Under the pieces are notes generated by a model. The model was not told the origin of the DNA and ran no database searches. It saw nothing but the letters and a program-made list of their open reading frames with translations. A DNA stretch of 64,000 bases from Guillardia theta CCMP2712 (taxonomy: Eukaryota; Cryptophyceae; Pyrenomonadales; Geminigeraceae): contig NW_005434661.1 in assembly GCF_000315625.1 (NCBI RefSeq), positions 671,998 to 735,997 on the forward strand. The letters are read 5' to 3'. Numbering within the stretch: the first letter of the stretch is position 1; each line of letters opens with the position of its first letter. This document shows, piece after piece, positions 21,016-33,217 of the stretch. A program made the translations under genes and the position numbers.

Positions 21016-21439
21016 GTTGAAGAATCTCTGCCTTGCTCTCTAATGCCTACCTTGTCCTCTCTGTCTCTGCTTGTTCTCTCTGTCTCTGCTTGTCCTCTCT
21101 GTCTCTGCTTGTCCTCTCTCTCAGGTTTGCGCTCTCTCGCTCTGGTCGGCAGCAAGCGATTGCTCCGAACCGGCGGCGCACCCCTTGAATGTTGTGCGGA
21201 ATGGAGGCTGAGGCAGGCTTGTTTCAGAATTATCCCCTTGGAATTGAAACTTTATTTATATCATTGAAAAGTGACGAAAACATCTTGAGTTTTTGTGAAA
21301 TTATTTTGTACTGACACCGAACCCTTGTACGAATGTGAATAAAATTAAAATATAAACCATCTGGTAGTATTCATGTAAAACCTTATAAGTTTAAACATTT
21401 GTTACAAAACTTTTATAACTTATATATAGTGTGTACTGC
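21016..21439. promoter_or_regulatory. Divergent spacer with AT-rich half and TATA-like box
   Basis: Left part has TGTCTCTGCTTGT(C/T)CTCTC repeats (about 21058-21120); the right 200 bp are strongly AT-rich, with TTATATATAGTG at about 21419-21430, ten bases before the transposase ATG. The sharp change in base composition may mark the edge of a former transposon. Confidence 0.4.
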
Positions 21440-24400
21440 ATGTTCCGCAAAAGTAGTACTGGGAGTCCCTTTAACCGTTACATGTCGGTTATATCGAGTA
21501 GAAAGGCGGGAACTACCATGCCGCGCTTGTACGTCATGGTGAACCTGCTACGCAAACACCTCCACGTGAGCGAGCAGACGCCGGTGGTAGAGCTGATCAA
21601 GGAGGGATACACCATCTGCAACTGGAGCTACTCCCCCGATGAAGGGATAGGCGACCCCGTCACCAAGTTGTACAAAGCGATCGTCCCCTCCAGCGAACGT
21701 AGGAAGTACGAAGAATCTGGGGAAGCGTCGGGGGACCCTCAACCACCCGATGCTGGGCATGGTCCAGCCACGGCTTCACCGTCGTCGTCGGCAGCGGCAG
21801 CGGCAGCGGCAGCGGCGAAGGCATCACCAGCAGCGCAAGCTGCATCATCGTTGTCCTCGCCATTACCAGCACCTTCATCACTAGCGTCATCTGTGGCACA
21901 TCCTCCACATCAATCGCCACTCTCAGCTCAACATGTCCCCAGGGAAAGCCCTGGATCCATCGATGAGGACACAAGCACATCTGCAAGCAAGCGTGCTCGA
22001 TCCGATCCGAACAGGATCGATTTGACTCGGGTCAGCACTGCTAAGGAAGCAGAAGAAGTAGCCAACAGTTCCTCGCATACGTTAGACCATTCCTCCTTCT
22101 TTGTGGATCGCAGGTGGAAAACAAGACCCGAATGCACCGACTACATAAAGAAGATCAACATCCTGCATGGCGCCCGGCAGGTTTCGTGCAACTCTGAGAA
22201 CAAAATGCACGGCAAACGTGGGTACTTCATGAAATGCACTTCTCCCGGCTGCAGGTGACGAAGGACTATTTCATACTTGTGACTGACATTGTATGGACAG
22301 ATATGAGCTCCGGGTCAAGAAGAAACAGTCCTCAGACCCTTCGAAATCATACTTCTGGATCTGTGAAGAAGACAGCGTAATGTCGCACGAGCCCATTCTT
22401 TGCGCCTCCAAAGCAAAGGCCACGGTCAGCTTCCTTTTGAAGAATGGATCGTTCCGCTCCTGGATACAGGCTGCTGCTGCAGATGGTGCTAATGGTGCTC
22501 GGGTAACAGCCAAGGAGCTGCAAGATAAGCTGCAGCTGGAGCTGGGCGTTCAGGCGACAATTCCTGTGATCTATGGCGCAAGGAAATGTCTGGAGTCGGG
22601 GACATGGATGGAGTACGAGAGTTCTTTCAATCTTCTGCCCGCATGGCTCTCGGCCTATTGCAAGTGCAATCGCGGCAGTTTCTATATCTGTAATCCTCCA
22701 CTTGGCGAGGGCGGCGCAGAGGGGCCACCGATGCTCGAGCAGTGCATGTTGGCGAATGGAACTGTGCTGCAAATCGTCAAGCAATGCGGATTGAGAGTGT
22801 TGAGGCAGGTGATTTTTGTCATGGTTGTTTTGCTTCCACCTTTGATCTTGCATACAGCGTTTCTCTCGCTTCAAGCACAGATGGTTCTCGGGCAAAGCTT
22901 TGGTGGTTGACGGATACCTGCCCGACGGATCGATCCTTCCGATTGCTGCTGCTATCTTTCCTGGTTGGCATGCACGTGAGGAAACAGTAGACGCTGAGAC
23001 TGCAGCGAATGCAAGCTTTGTGTGGGAGGAGCTAAAGAAGTCTGATATGGGAGAGTGGCTTTTGCCAAGTGCTGGCTCTTTGACAGTCATGACGGACCTT
23101 GATTCTGCGAGCCTTCCTGCAATCAAGCAGAGTCTGCCTCATGCAAACGTCATATACTGTTGCAGGCTGCTGCTTTCGAATGTGAACGCATTCTGTAGAA
23201 GTATGCCATTCGTTGATTGAAATTGAATTGTTGGTGACTGTGACATTTGCAGAAAAGGCGCGAGCGCAACTGCAAACCATCTCCAATGACGAGAAACAGT
23301 CCGCAGAAATCTTATTTTGGAAAGCTCAGGTAAGGTTGGAGAATCGCTTTGGTTCAAGTTTCCTCATGTATTGCGTGTGCAGGCAGCGGACAACCTGCAA
23401 GATTTTTTTTCCAAGATGGACGCGATTGGAGAAGCGAATAGAACTGCAAAGGATTACCTTGACAAAGTAGATCCTATTTATTGGGTAACCAAGCGCAAAA
23501 TGATGGAATGGCGAGATACTTACATCGCGATGGCAGGCAAATTTCGCGCAGGCTAAAAGTCACATTCCCCGGGAGGAGGACGAACAGTGCTCCATCAGAG
23601 CTGTCAGGACGTACGGGATCAACTTCCAACACCCTGAACAAAGTGAACCCCCTCGGCCGAACGAAGTCTTGCCCAAGGACGTCTCCCCTATGAGGTTCTT
23701 CCAAGAGCTGGCAGAGCAATGGTTGGAAGCTATGAACAAGCTGCACGCTTCGTACCTGCAACTGACACAGAAGCTCCCGGACGGCAGCGACCATGTTTTC
23801 ATTTCAGAGAGCTTGACGCACGAGTACACCAGGCACTACAACCAACATCTGCGCATGAATGTGCCACAAAGAGCATCCAGTGAGCAGATGGTCTTAGTTC
23901 GTGCCATGGGGGAAAATGGGATGTTGGAGTCTTTCTCTGTGAATTTCAGAGAAAAGTATTGCTCTTGCTCCTTCTGGCAGCTTACCTCTCGGCCGTGCGC
24001 GCATGCTATGGCTGCTTCGCGAAAACTTGGGATAGCAGCAGGAGACAATCGCCTGATGATCACGAGCTTGTATGACAAGGTGTGGCTAGCAAGCAACTTC
24101 ACAGAAGCCCCGGCGCTGAAAGACTTGTTCTTCGGATATATCCCGGACACCAAAGACGTGCTTCCCCTGGCTCAGGGGTACCGTCCCCCACCAGTGGATC
24201 ATTTTGTACTCGGGGAGTCACATGGAAAGTCGTCGGAACAAGAACGGCGACCTCGACCGCCTGCTAAGCAGGCAAGGGAGCAGCTGATGGACGGAGATGA
24301 AGTGGACCCGTCGGCGCAGGATTCGTCCCAGGGATCAAAGAAGAAGATTTGTCGTTCATGCGGACAAGCTGGGCATAACGCGCGAACTTGCGATGGTACG

Positions 24401-24556
24401 GGGAAGCTAAGGGAGGGAACTAGGAGGAGGAAGCAATCCGTCAAGAAGAATGTCAGCGAGCCTGAGCAGTCGAGGTCTCAAGATGCTGACGGTGAAGATG
24501 TGCAAAGAAGCTCTCCGGCCGCTCATGAAGCCGGGCCTGTGACGCAGGAGCCTTAG
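21440..24556 (+). CDS. Mutator-like (MULE/FAR1-type) transposase with SWIM finger and zinc knuckle
   Basis: Exons 21440-22254, 22301-22805, 22882-23200, 23253-23329, 23383-23484, 23552-24556. N-terminal Cys/His segment (SCNSENKMHGKRGYFMKC ... SPGC); MULE catalytic core with VVDGYLPDGSILPIAAAIF and MTDLDSASLPAIKQSLPHAN; SWIM zinc finger YCSCSFWQLTSRPCAHAM; CCHC knuckle CRSCGQAGHNARTC; basic/acidic tail. These transposases bind terminal inverted repeats and use a DDE triad; FAR1/FHY3 are plant proteins derived from them. The intron 22806-22881 appears to be GC-AG, since frame is kept only with that donor, and 23485-23551 is a frame-saving intron. Frame is intact throughout, so it may be functional or domesticated. 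No clear terminal inverted repeats were seen. Confidence 0.8.
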
Positions 24557-25794
24557 CGGGAGTCGTGTTGCTAGTGAAGGCGATCATCAGTGCTGCTTCC
24601 GATTCAAATAATGTAGACTCGAACGGCCCTGGGCCGTCGGTCTGCTCCGGCGGGACGAACTGCAACTTAACGTTCGAGCTCAGTGCCACGGACCGTACCC
24701 TGCCGTGACTCCAAGTCACAGTTTCTCAGCCGCTTGTAACTTAGTAACAAAGTTTAATCCGACTGACTTGACTGGTAAATGGTGAGCTCACTCAGCCGAG
24801 CGCGACGACCATGGGCCGAGCCTTCGAAGTTAAGTTAAACATCAGTGCTAGGACAATCAGGAGAGTCGAGGAGGCTGTCCGAGGATTGTCCTCGTCGTTT
24901 GACTCGTGAGTAACGACCGTCACCGGGCCCTGGAATAATAACTCCGATATCACTGATCCGAGCCATGCCCGGCCATCGTCGCCCTAAGTCCGCCGCGGGC
25001 CGCACGCACCCAAGGCCCTGGTGGCCGCTGTGGCCCGGACTCCGCCGAAGTTGGGGTGGCCTCCTGGCTCTGCCACGAAAGTGCCGTCACCCCGTGATCA
25101 AACGGTTCTTGCGATCAAAAGATCGAATGCGGATTGGGCAGTCAGGATTTAGAATGATAGAGGAGGATTTGAAGAATACTCTTTGAAATGTGCTGGAGTG
25201 TCATTTATAGCGGCAGTTTCCCTTTCAGCGATGAGCCTCCTTAGGTGAAAGAAGTCGCAGGGGTCATCAGCAACCCTCACAGACCGTCTGACCGGCTATA
25301 GCAAGATTTATTGCAGATTATTGCAGATCTATAAACTCGTGCCGTGCACACTGCGTGGCAGGCTATTCTCTCAATAAATTTTATCGGAAGCAGTATTTGT
25401 CGTATGCACAACGTTGTGCCATTTCACGAAAAAGAGTGGTATCGGTGAATTTTGCCTGTCAGACCTGGGCAGGGTCAAAACGAAAAAGATAGTTTTCAAT
25501 CTTTAACGAAAAAGATAGTTTTCAATCTTTACAACACCAAGGGACACAAACAGGAGCAAAGCATCTGTTTAAATACGCTTGCCCACATGCCCTGGTTGCC
25601 CCCTTGCACACCACCACGAGCTCTTCATCAACGGATTCCGCTCCTCCTATCATCTTACTCCCCTGCCCTTGTCCATCCTGCTTCCCCTGGCTCATTGCAT
25701 ACCTTCTTAAATCCTATCTTTTCTTTCCCGCGTTTCATCTTGTTGTTGCCTTGTGATTTCCCCTTGAAATCGACTCGGACTTGATTCAATAATC
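24557..25794. other. Intergenic with GC-rich patch and small direct repeat
   Basis: 24900-25080 is GC-rich with GCCCGG-like words. 25481-25531 is an exact tandem pair of a 26-bp unit starting CGAAAAAGATAGTTTTC. No gene is supported. Confidence 0.5.
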
Positions 25795-26169
25795 ATGGCA
25801 TCGAGCCTGTCCTCGCAGTGTTCTTCTAGCGCTACTTGTCATGACTGGCAAGACTTAAGCCCTTCCAATATCCTGTCTTTTACCTCGACCTGCCCCTTCT
25901 CGGATTCCGCGTATGTACAAGCAATCAGTCATGCAATTGATTACTGCGGGAATCGTGCTTTCGTGTTGATTCTTTTCCTTCTGATCCGTCTGATATTCGA
26001 TTCGATCAAATTTCTACTTGAAGATGACGAACAGGAAGAACTGCCTGCAAGCACAGAGACACAGACCTGCTCTCCATGTCAATACATGACAGGCGATTTT
26101 GATCGACGCAAAATGCTCACTGCCCAATTCGGACAAACATTCAAAGCTAAACGGGTCGGAGTTCAATAA
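25795..26169 (+). CDS. Small single-pass membrane protein of unknown function
   Basis: 124 residues, one exon. Ser/Cys-rich N-terminal half, one strong membrane segment (AFVLILFLLIRLIFDSIKF, about 54-72), an acidic stretch and a C-terminus with basic residues. The open frame, ATG and codon mix look genuine, but I recognise no family. TTTCCCGCG and C/T-rich sequence lie upstream. Confidence 0.48.
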   Translation: MASSLSSQCSSSATCHDWQDLSPSNILSFTSTCPFSDSAYVQAISHAIDYCGNRAFVLILFLLIRLIFDSIKFLLEDDEQEELPASTETQTCSPCQYMTGDFDRRKMLTAQFGQTFKAKRVGVQ

Positions 26170-26500
26170 CTTTGCAAGTTGCAAAGAATAGAATAGTTCG
26201 TTTATAACTTGTTTTTAATACAAGCTTTCATACTGAATGATTGCGCTGCCAACAAGCACCATCACATGGTCAGCCTGCTGGTAAAATGAGATCAGCGAAA
26301 CAATCAGAATCAAGGTTTTGCAGTACTCTTTCGAATCATAGCATCAGACTGCACTGTCACTGTCTTCATCAGCTTCCTTGACTCCTTTCCTCAAGCAGCA
26401 GATTCACGAGTTGCCGTGCAAAGGACAGCATGGTAGAGACCCGGCATTCTTTCGGATGAGGCGGGCTTGAAACTGACGGTTGGGTGAGGGCCATGGCAGG

Positions 26501-27601
26501 ATGAGGAACAAGTCGGGGGTGTGGGTGGTGGTAGTGGGGATGCTTCCCCTGTCATGGGGGATGCTGATCAGCGAAGGACTGCAGCTTGACTCCCCGAAGG
26601 TGAGCAGGAGCCACTTGGAGAGGGACAGCTACTACAGGAAGGTGAGGTTCCGACTGCTGGGTCGCGCCATGTTGACGGGGCGCAAGGCGAAAATGTTGGG
26701 CTATCGTGCTCGCTCAGCTTTCAAGCTACTTCAGATCGAGGAGGAATTCGGCTTGCTGGACAGAGCTGAGTGTGTCGTGGACTTGTGTGCAGGTCCGCAA
26801 GATCTGGCGCCCATGAGATCGCAGCCGTGACGGATTTTCGTAGCACCGGGGAGCTGGAGTCAGGTCGTCCAGTCTAGACTTTTGCCGAGAAACGGAACGA
26901 GTGAGCGACGATAGGAGAGGGATCTTTCCTCCACATGGGTTGACTCTCGTTGCAGTTGTAGCTGTTGATGTGCAACGGATGAAGCCGCTGGAGGGAGTGA
27001 TCCAAGTCCTTGCCCCATGGCGCTCACCATCATTGGACCTGACATGGCTGTCGACAGATACACGGCGACATCACTAGTCAAGACACCCTCGACAAAGTTC
27101 GAGCGCACGTCAAGGGCAAGACATGCGACGTTGTCGTATGCGATGGGGCGCCAGACGTGACGGGGCTGCACGAACTTGATAGACACGTGAGCCATCTCTT
27201 AACCTTCCTGAGCGTCTGGATCTTATCTCGTTGACATCGATCTGATTTCTTAACCCTGTAGCTGGGAGAGAGCTTAGCCATGTCAGCCTTCGAGGCAGCC
27301 TGTCAACTGCTCAGAAGTGGAGGATCGTTTGTGGTCAAGGTGGGGAGGTTACGGGCAAGGCAATCAGCTGATCAGCTTGGTCAATAGATCTTTCGTGAGG
27401 GATCGCATGCAGATTTCATTTGCTCTCCCATGTACTCCAAGATGAGGTCAAGATTCTCACAGGTGCTTTTCTAAGCAACTCTCTGCGTGTTCGTGTGTCC
27501 AGCAGCGATTCACCTGTGTTATTCAGGTCTTTCTGAGGAAACCTCACAGCAGCAGAGCCACCAGTCACGAACATTTTGTAGTATGTCTGGAGTTCAACTA
27601 G
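26501..27601 (+). CDS. FtsJ/TRM7-like RNA 2'-O-methyltransferase with signal-like N-terminus
   Basis: Assembled over eight short introns, the mature part reads [59 protein letters not shown] and [16 protein letters not shown]. These give the SAM-binding loop and the K-D-K-E tetrad of the FtsJ family; the spacing is closest to TRM7/FTSJ1, which methylates riboses in the tRNA anticodon loop. An in-frame 45-nt intron (about 26642-26686) must be removed to restore YYRKAKM. Instead of the usual short start, the protein opens [20 protein letters not shown], resembling a signal peptide. In an alga with a complex plastid this could send it to the plastid or periplastid space; that is inference. Stop at 27599-27601. 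Confidence 0.85.
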
Positions 27602-29045
27602 AGAAAAATGGAGATGGGGCTGTTCATTCTTATGAACGATGGACCAGTGCAATTGCAGCATCGGTCTTTGTGTTTGAGAATAGTCAGAGCAAACACAACT
27701 TCGACAGGGTTTCATCGATGGGCCCCATTCGTTCAATGGAAGGATTCAATGCAGAGAGCAAATTCTTCAGACAATAGTGTCACTTGGCAGCGGATTGCAA
27801 GAAAGCTTTGCGAGGTTCTCCCTTCTTATGCCTTTGCCCAATATCGGATTCAAGCTGGGTAGGCTCGTTGAGCCCGTTATGTGCGTCGGGCTTCCTTTAA
27901 TACGCTGTCAGCGTATACAATGACAATGGGTGGAAAAACAAATGATAGTGGATCAAATGAATCTAGCGATGAAGTTTTATGTTCAAAGGGATTTCATATA
28001 GACAAACAGAAACATAGTACAAAACAACAGAAATTCAGTCGTGGCCAATTATGTCCCACCCAATCACAGCCGAAGGATGTCTCCTGTAGCTGATGTTATC
28101 TCTGGCCTTTCAGACCTGCTCAACAACTCAATGCAGTACTTCAACGCCCTGAGTTGCTTCTCTTTGCATGGCCCTTGCCAGAATTCCGTTTCGGTTTCGC
28201 AATACAAGTCACAAGGCCCAGGGCTTCTCCGGTTCGTTAAGTGATGCTCTCGCAAATTTACAAAAAGCACGGAGCTGTCTGTGGAGGTGTCGTGTGGAAG
28301 ATCGCACTCGTCAAGGCTGAGAGATCCGAAATCAAGTTGTTCCTCCGATTGCATTGTAACAAGCTGTTCCACTTGGTCCTTGTACATTCTCATTGGTGCT
28401 CTCCTTACAAGAAGCGAGGAAGCAGTGATCTTTCAGAGAAACGGAGAAGGGAAGCGGGGGGGTTGGCTGAAGGAGGGAGGGTGAGGTGTCAGAAAATGGG
28501 TCGAGGAGACGAAGTTCTGACGAGGGATAGGGCGGTGGGGAGGATAGAAGGAGTGAGTACGGGGGAAACCAAGAAGCTTCTTTCGGGGAACAGCATGAGT
28601 GCAAGTACCCGTGGTTCCTAGTACAAGCCAGCTGTATATGGGTGGGGTCATGCACATGGTAGTCCCAAGCAAACAGCTGGCTCTGGACTTTCCAGTACCC
28701 TCACAAATACTATAAAGGTTGGGGGTGGGGTTACACAAACAAAGCCAAATTTGGCCGGGTAACGTGACTATCTGACAGTCGGAGCTTAAAAATAATTATA
28801 AAGGTGCTGTCAGTCAAAGTGAGTGACCCGGCGGGCCGAACCCGGTCAGGCCCGCCGCTGTGGCCGTGGAGGCGATTTTCTTTCTCAAATTTGGTTCAGC
28901 TTCAAAGACTCCTTACAATGAAAAGTAGGTTGCAAGATTGAAGAATGTTTTGATGACCACTAGTTTACACGATCCACAACACACACGATGCTGGGGGGCG
29001 GAGCAGGAAGGAGAGGACTGAGGCTTATCTGATGCCCCTGCCTTG
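27602..29045. other. Intergenic with one weak ORF and G-rich motifs
   Basis: Apart from the doubtful minus ORF at 28064-28393, nothing coding is clear. GGGTGGGGTCATG (about 28640) and GTTGGGGGTGGGGTTAC (about 28718-28734) are G-rich motifs; 28810-28870 is a GC-rich patch. Confidence 0.45.
28064..28393 (-). CDS. Hypothetical minus-strand ORF (doubtful)
   Basis: 110 codons with even amino-acid use, acidic N-terminal half (EQLDFGSLSLDE) and KEKQLRALKYCIELLSR near the end. No family recognised; it may contain an intron starting at GTAAATTTGC inside the frame. Confidence 0.28.
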   Translation of the reverse strand: MRMYKDQVEQLVTMQSEEQLDFGSLSLDECDLPHDTSTDSSVLFVNLREHHLTNRRSPGPCDLYCETETEFWQGPCKEKQLRALKYCIELLSRSERPEITSATGDILRL

Positions 29046-32000
29046 ATGAGGAGCATGAAAGCCCTCCTCCTGTTCTTCCTCAGAGCCCTTGCTCTCCATC
29101 GAACCGTCTGTTGGAGCTTCGATGCCGAACATGAAGCCGATTTGCACTTGTGGGCCAGGCGTCATGCGTTCCCAGACAAAGTCACGACGTTGAAGCAGGA
29201 GGTTCTGTTGATCGGAGATGGCCAGCAGATGCGGTTCTGGCCTCTGTGGGGGTTTTATCAATATCTCTCAAGGGCCTCCTCCTCTTTCACCCCTTCGGTG
29301 AGATTGATTACTTCCTCCACCCCGGGTTTCCGCTTTGGGATGATGTGGGAAGAGATGGTTTACACCCTGTCCCGCTCAAGGCACCCGGTCTTGTACTTTC
29401 TTGTCAGCCCTGGTGATCGTCCGCTACCAGTGATTGGGCTCCGGCATTATCCAGGCATCAAGATCCTGGACGTGGAGGACATGGAGGGTCAGAGGAGGCT
29501 GGAGGACTTGATAGTCGGAAATAAGATCGATTTTGTGACATTCAGGTACTTCAACGACGAGTTGGTCCATCTACAGGCTCTCTGCAAAGAGACGACCTTC
29601 CATCACATGCCGTTCTTCCTGAATCCGTCGCACTTCTATCGCGGTGCTGGGTCGGGAGGAGAATGGATGAGGAACAGGGACATCGATGTGCTGGTGTATG
29701 GGAACACATGGTCGCACAGATACCCTCTGAGGCATCGAGCTCTGAGAGCATTGACCACGATCAAGCATGGCATGTCGTTCGAGGTGATCGCGCATCCCGG
29801 GTATCATCTCGATCGCCGCAAGGCCGATGTCCACCAGCTCTTGTGCAGCGATATTGGCCCCGAGTTCTGGAACCTCTCGAGAGTGGATGCGCGTGATCTG
29901 AGGTGCTGCAAGGGCAGCAGATGCATGCCCGATGACTGTGCACGAGTCTCCTGGAGGGTTATGCAAGGCCCGCTATCAAGCTGCGACGATGTGAAGACCT
30001 GTCCGTTGCCAGCGGCTGTGGAGGCCATGAACGCGCTGAAGACGTGTCTACCTGTCATCCGGGGCAAGCAGCTGGGGGACAAGCTGAGGAGGGCAAAGAT
30101 TGTGATCACATGCTCAATCCAAGGATCGACAGACCATGGCTTCCACGTCTCTCACTCATACCTCGTTGCCAAGTATCATGAGATCGGGCTTTGCGGGGCG
30201 GTGATAGCAGGCGACATTCCTCTCTCTGGACATGGTTCAGGGCTGCAGGGCAGGATGATACATCTTGATCCCGAGATGAGCGACCAGGAGATCGTCTTGG
30301 CTCTGTCTGAAGCTGTCTCGGATAGCCGTGAGATGGTGCGATTGGCAAACTCGTCGTTCGAGTACTTCCAGTGGAACACGTATGCGAGGGGAACGATTTA
30401 CTGGACGAGTATGATACAGTCCATGCTCTCTCGAAACTTCACTTCTCCTTCGCTGCTAGGCTCTGGTCTTGCAGAGACTGAGAGGCTGGGATTGAAGGAT
30501 GGGAAAGAATATTCAAGGTTGAGGTTCAACGAGAGATGGCAGCATGTTATCCCAAGTGACCCAACGTACTTCCCTAACGAAGAATGTCTCCGAGCATTCT
30601 TTGAAGAGATCATAATCAAGCGCTCCAAGTCTGGGGTTGCCAAGAAGTCGAAGTTGGTGGATGTTGGAGCAGGAATGGGGACCGAAAGTTTGATCGCTGC
30701 AATGCACGGATGGGATGTAATTGCCATCGAGGCTCTGAAGGACAATGTTGCTGTCTTGCAAGAAGGCGCGAGGTCAAACAATGTCGAGGACAGAATTTGT
30801 GTCCTTCATGCAGCAGCGTATGATTGTACAGGTTGACTTGTTACTACATGTCCTGTCCTTCTGACACTTTCAGTCAGGCAGAGAGAAGCTGTACAAGTCA
30901 TCCGTTGAACTGCAAGACATGGGGCAAACTTCAGCTTGTCAGATGCACAACCTACATCTTCCGCCTTCATCGTTCACGAGTGCAGCCTTCACGTCGTCAC
31001 GAGATTCACTACAAGGTTTCCTCCTGAACAGGAGTACCAAGGTGAGGAGGAAGGGGATTCGTCTGGCTGACCAGAAAGGTGATATGTTCGAGGTGCAGGT
31101 TGCAAACGAGGATGACATGAGACGATGGAGTAGAGGTGCCGATGGAACCTTTCGGTTGTGTGGAGATGAGAGTTCAACTATCTGTTCCTCACTGTCCCCT
31201 CTCAGTCTGCAGGCTGCTGAAACCATCGCCACCGAGCTTGTCAAAGTTGTTTGCCTTGACAACTTCCTCAACGTAGAAGAGGCCGTGGACGTGATGCTGA
31301 TTCAGGATTTCCAGGAGAATGACAAGGTCAGTCAGGAATCTCCGACAAGATCTCTCTAATATCAGCGCACAGGTGGTTGTCGGGAGCGCAAAGTTGTTGT
31401 CGTCCGGACTTGTCCACCTCGTCATCTTTGACAACAGGAGGAGGGAGCGGAGGAATTTCATCCATGAGATGCTCATGATGGATTTCTGTGTTGTCTCTCT
31501 GATTGATGTATCTGACAAGTGCGATGTCGTCGAGTTGGATGTTTGCCTGGACTTGCAAGGAGACTTGAAGACTGAGCAGCACGATTGGATCGTCTTCAAA
31601 CACGTAGCTGCACCCTTGCAAGGCGAAGCAACACGTTCGCCAGCAGGTGCTGTTTTCACCATCTCGGAAACCAAGTTGCAGGCCTTCGCTAAGTTGCAGA
31701 CGAGCATGTTCGATCCGCTGAATCGGCAGGTCGACAGGAAGTTTCTCGTCCTCAGGTCCGGCCATGGCATCGCAAACACGATGCTCGAAGAGGTCTCTGC
31801 CCTCCTCCTCTCCCTCGCCTCCGGCAGAGCTCTTGTAGTATCCTACGACTCTGACATCTTCGGGCTCCAGAGGCCCAGCGACTGTTTCAACCGCCCTTTC
31901 CCCATGAGCCTGGAGGAGATTCAGAGCCTGCAGGAGGTCGCGGGGCTCAGTGGAAGGGCAGAGGAGCTGAGTGGCGACACAGCACGAGGGTACGCTAGGT

Positions 32001-33030
32001 ACCACGAGCTCGCAGCCTGTGGCAACTTCAACGTCTCCCTCAAGGGGCCCTGGGCAGCGCTGCAGCACCTGTACAGCTTCCCCGCGCTGTTTCTCAATCC
32101 GAGCGTGACGGGGCTGCTTCACCTGGAGGAGGAGGAGGAGGAGATGGATGTATTCCAGCGGCTGCATGCTTTCTTGCATCGGCCGGCACAATCGATCCTG
32201 AGGGAGGCCGAGCGGCTCTGGCAGACCTCGTTGGGCTCGGCTGCATGCTCGGTAGGCGTCCAGTTCCGGTGGCACCACCTCTCCGAGCACCACGGGGGAA
32301 GGAGCAACAAGACTCACCTGCTCCTCGTCTCTCGGATGTTCCTGGAGGCAGCGGTAGCCAGCTGCCAGCGCTACTTCTCCTCGCCCTCCCGGCCTCTTAA
32401 CGAGAGATCCATTGCCATCTGGATCGCCTCCGACTATTCTTTCGTGTACGACGTCTTCAGAGACTCTGCCAGGTCCATCAGCCAAAACTCCATCACTGTC
32501 CACCACCTAGATAAGGACGACACCCGCATCCATGGAAGGTATGCCCTCCCCATCCCTCGGGTTCCCTCTTCTTCCTCTCCCTTCCTCCTCCCTAGCCTCC
32601 TTTCCTTTACCTCCCTTCTTCTCTCGTTGTTTGTTCATCCCCTGCTTGCCTGCCTGACTCCAGCTCGCGCAGGCCTGACGACGTCGGGGATCTCAGCGGG
32701 GATCATGACGACCATGAGGCCTCGCTCCTCGACCTCGAAATGCTGTCCAGCTGTCGCTTCCTCGTCTGCACTCGCCTGAGCACCTTCGGGTATGTCGCCT
32801 ACGCCAGGAGGTCCAACGTCAACGGGAGGAGCCACAGCCAGTACATGCTGTGCGATGCGGAGGGGAGAGGATGCAGGGAGGTCGTTGGGCGGATGGCTGG
32901 GCTCGTTGCCGGAGAGCCTCTGCATCAAGACTGGCCATGGACAGAGCAGAAGCTGAAGCAGGTCTCATGCTACAACAAGTCTGAGGGAGTCTTCACCTTC
33001 CTGAAGCGCAGCATCTTCAAAGCTGTTTAG
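29046..33030 (+). CDS. Three-domain protein: glycosyltransferase-like, FkbM methyltransferase, fucosyltransferase-like
   Basis: Exons 29046-30831, 30878-31326, 31373-32538, 32664-33030, about 1,200 residues. Starts MRSMKALLLFFLRALAL, a signal anchor, so probably Golgi. Domain 1 (about 30-490) resembles CgeB/exostosin-like glycosyltransferases (DIDVLVYGNTWSHRYPLRH, GLCGAVIAGDIPLSGHG). Domain 2 (about 540-760) is an FkbM methyltransferase: LVDVGAGMGTESLIAAMHGW, EALKDNVAVLQEG, LDNFLNVEEAVDVMLI. Domain 3 resembles GT37/GT23 fucosyltransferases: RSGHGIANTMLEEVSALLLS near the front, WIASDYSFV, and LLDLEMLSSCRFLVCTRLST with FGYVAYARR near the end. All junctions keep frame. One step in a glycan made by adding, methylating and fucosylating sugars is inferred. 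Some internal parts of exon 30878-31326 could be further introns. Confidence 0.75.
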
Positions 33031-33217
33031 AACAATGTTTCATTATTTCACTTTGCTAACACTGTAAATAAGATCGCGAACTCAGATTAACATCGCCGTC
33101 AAGTGTATGGATGCATCTCGATCTTGGCGGAGCAACGACCAAGGTTGAACGCTTCCCGTTGGAAGTAGGCCCTGCCATGTCACGTCACATCGCAACCTCA
33201 GCTGCACCTCTCCGCTC

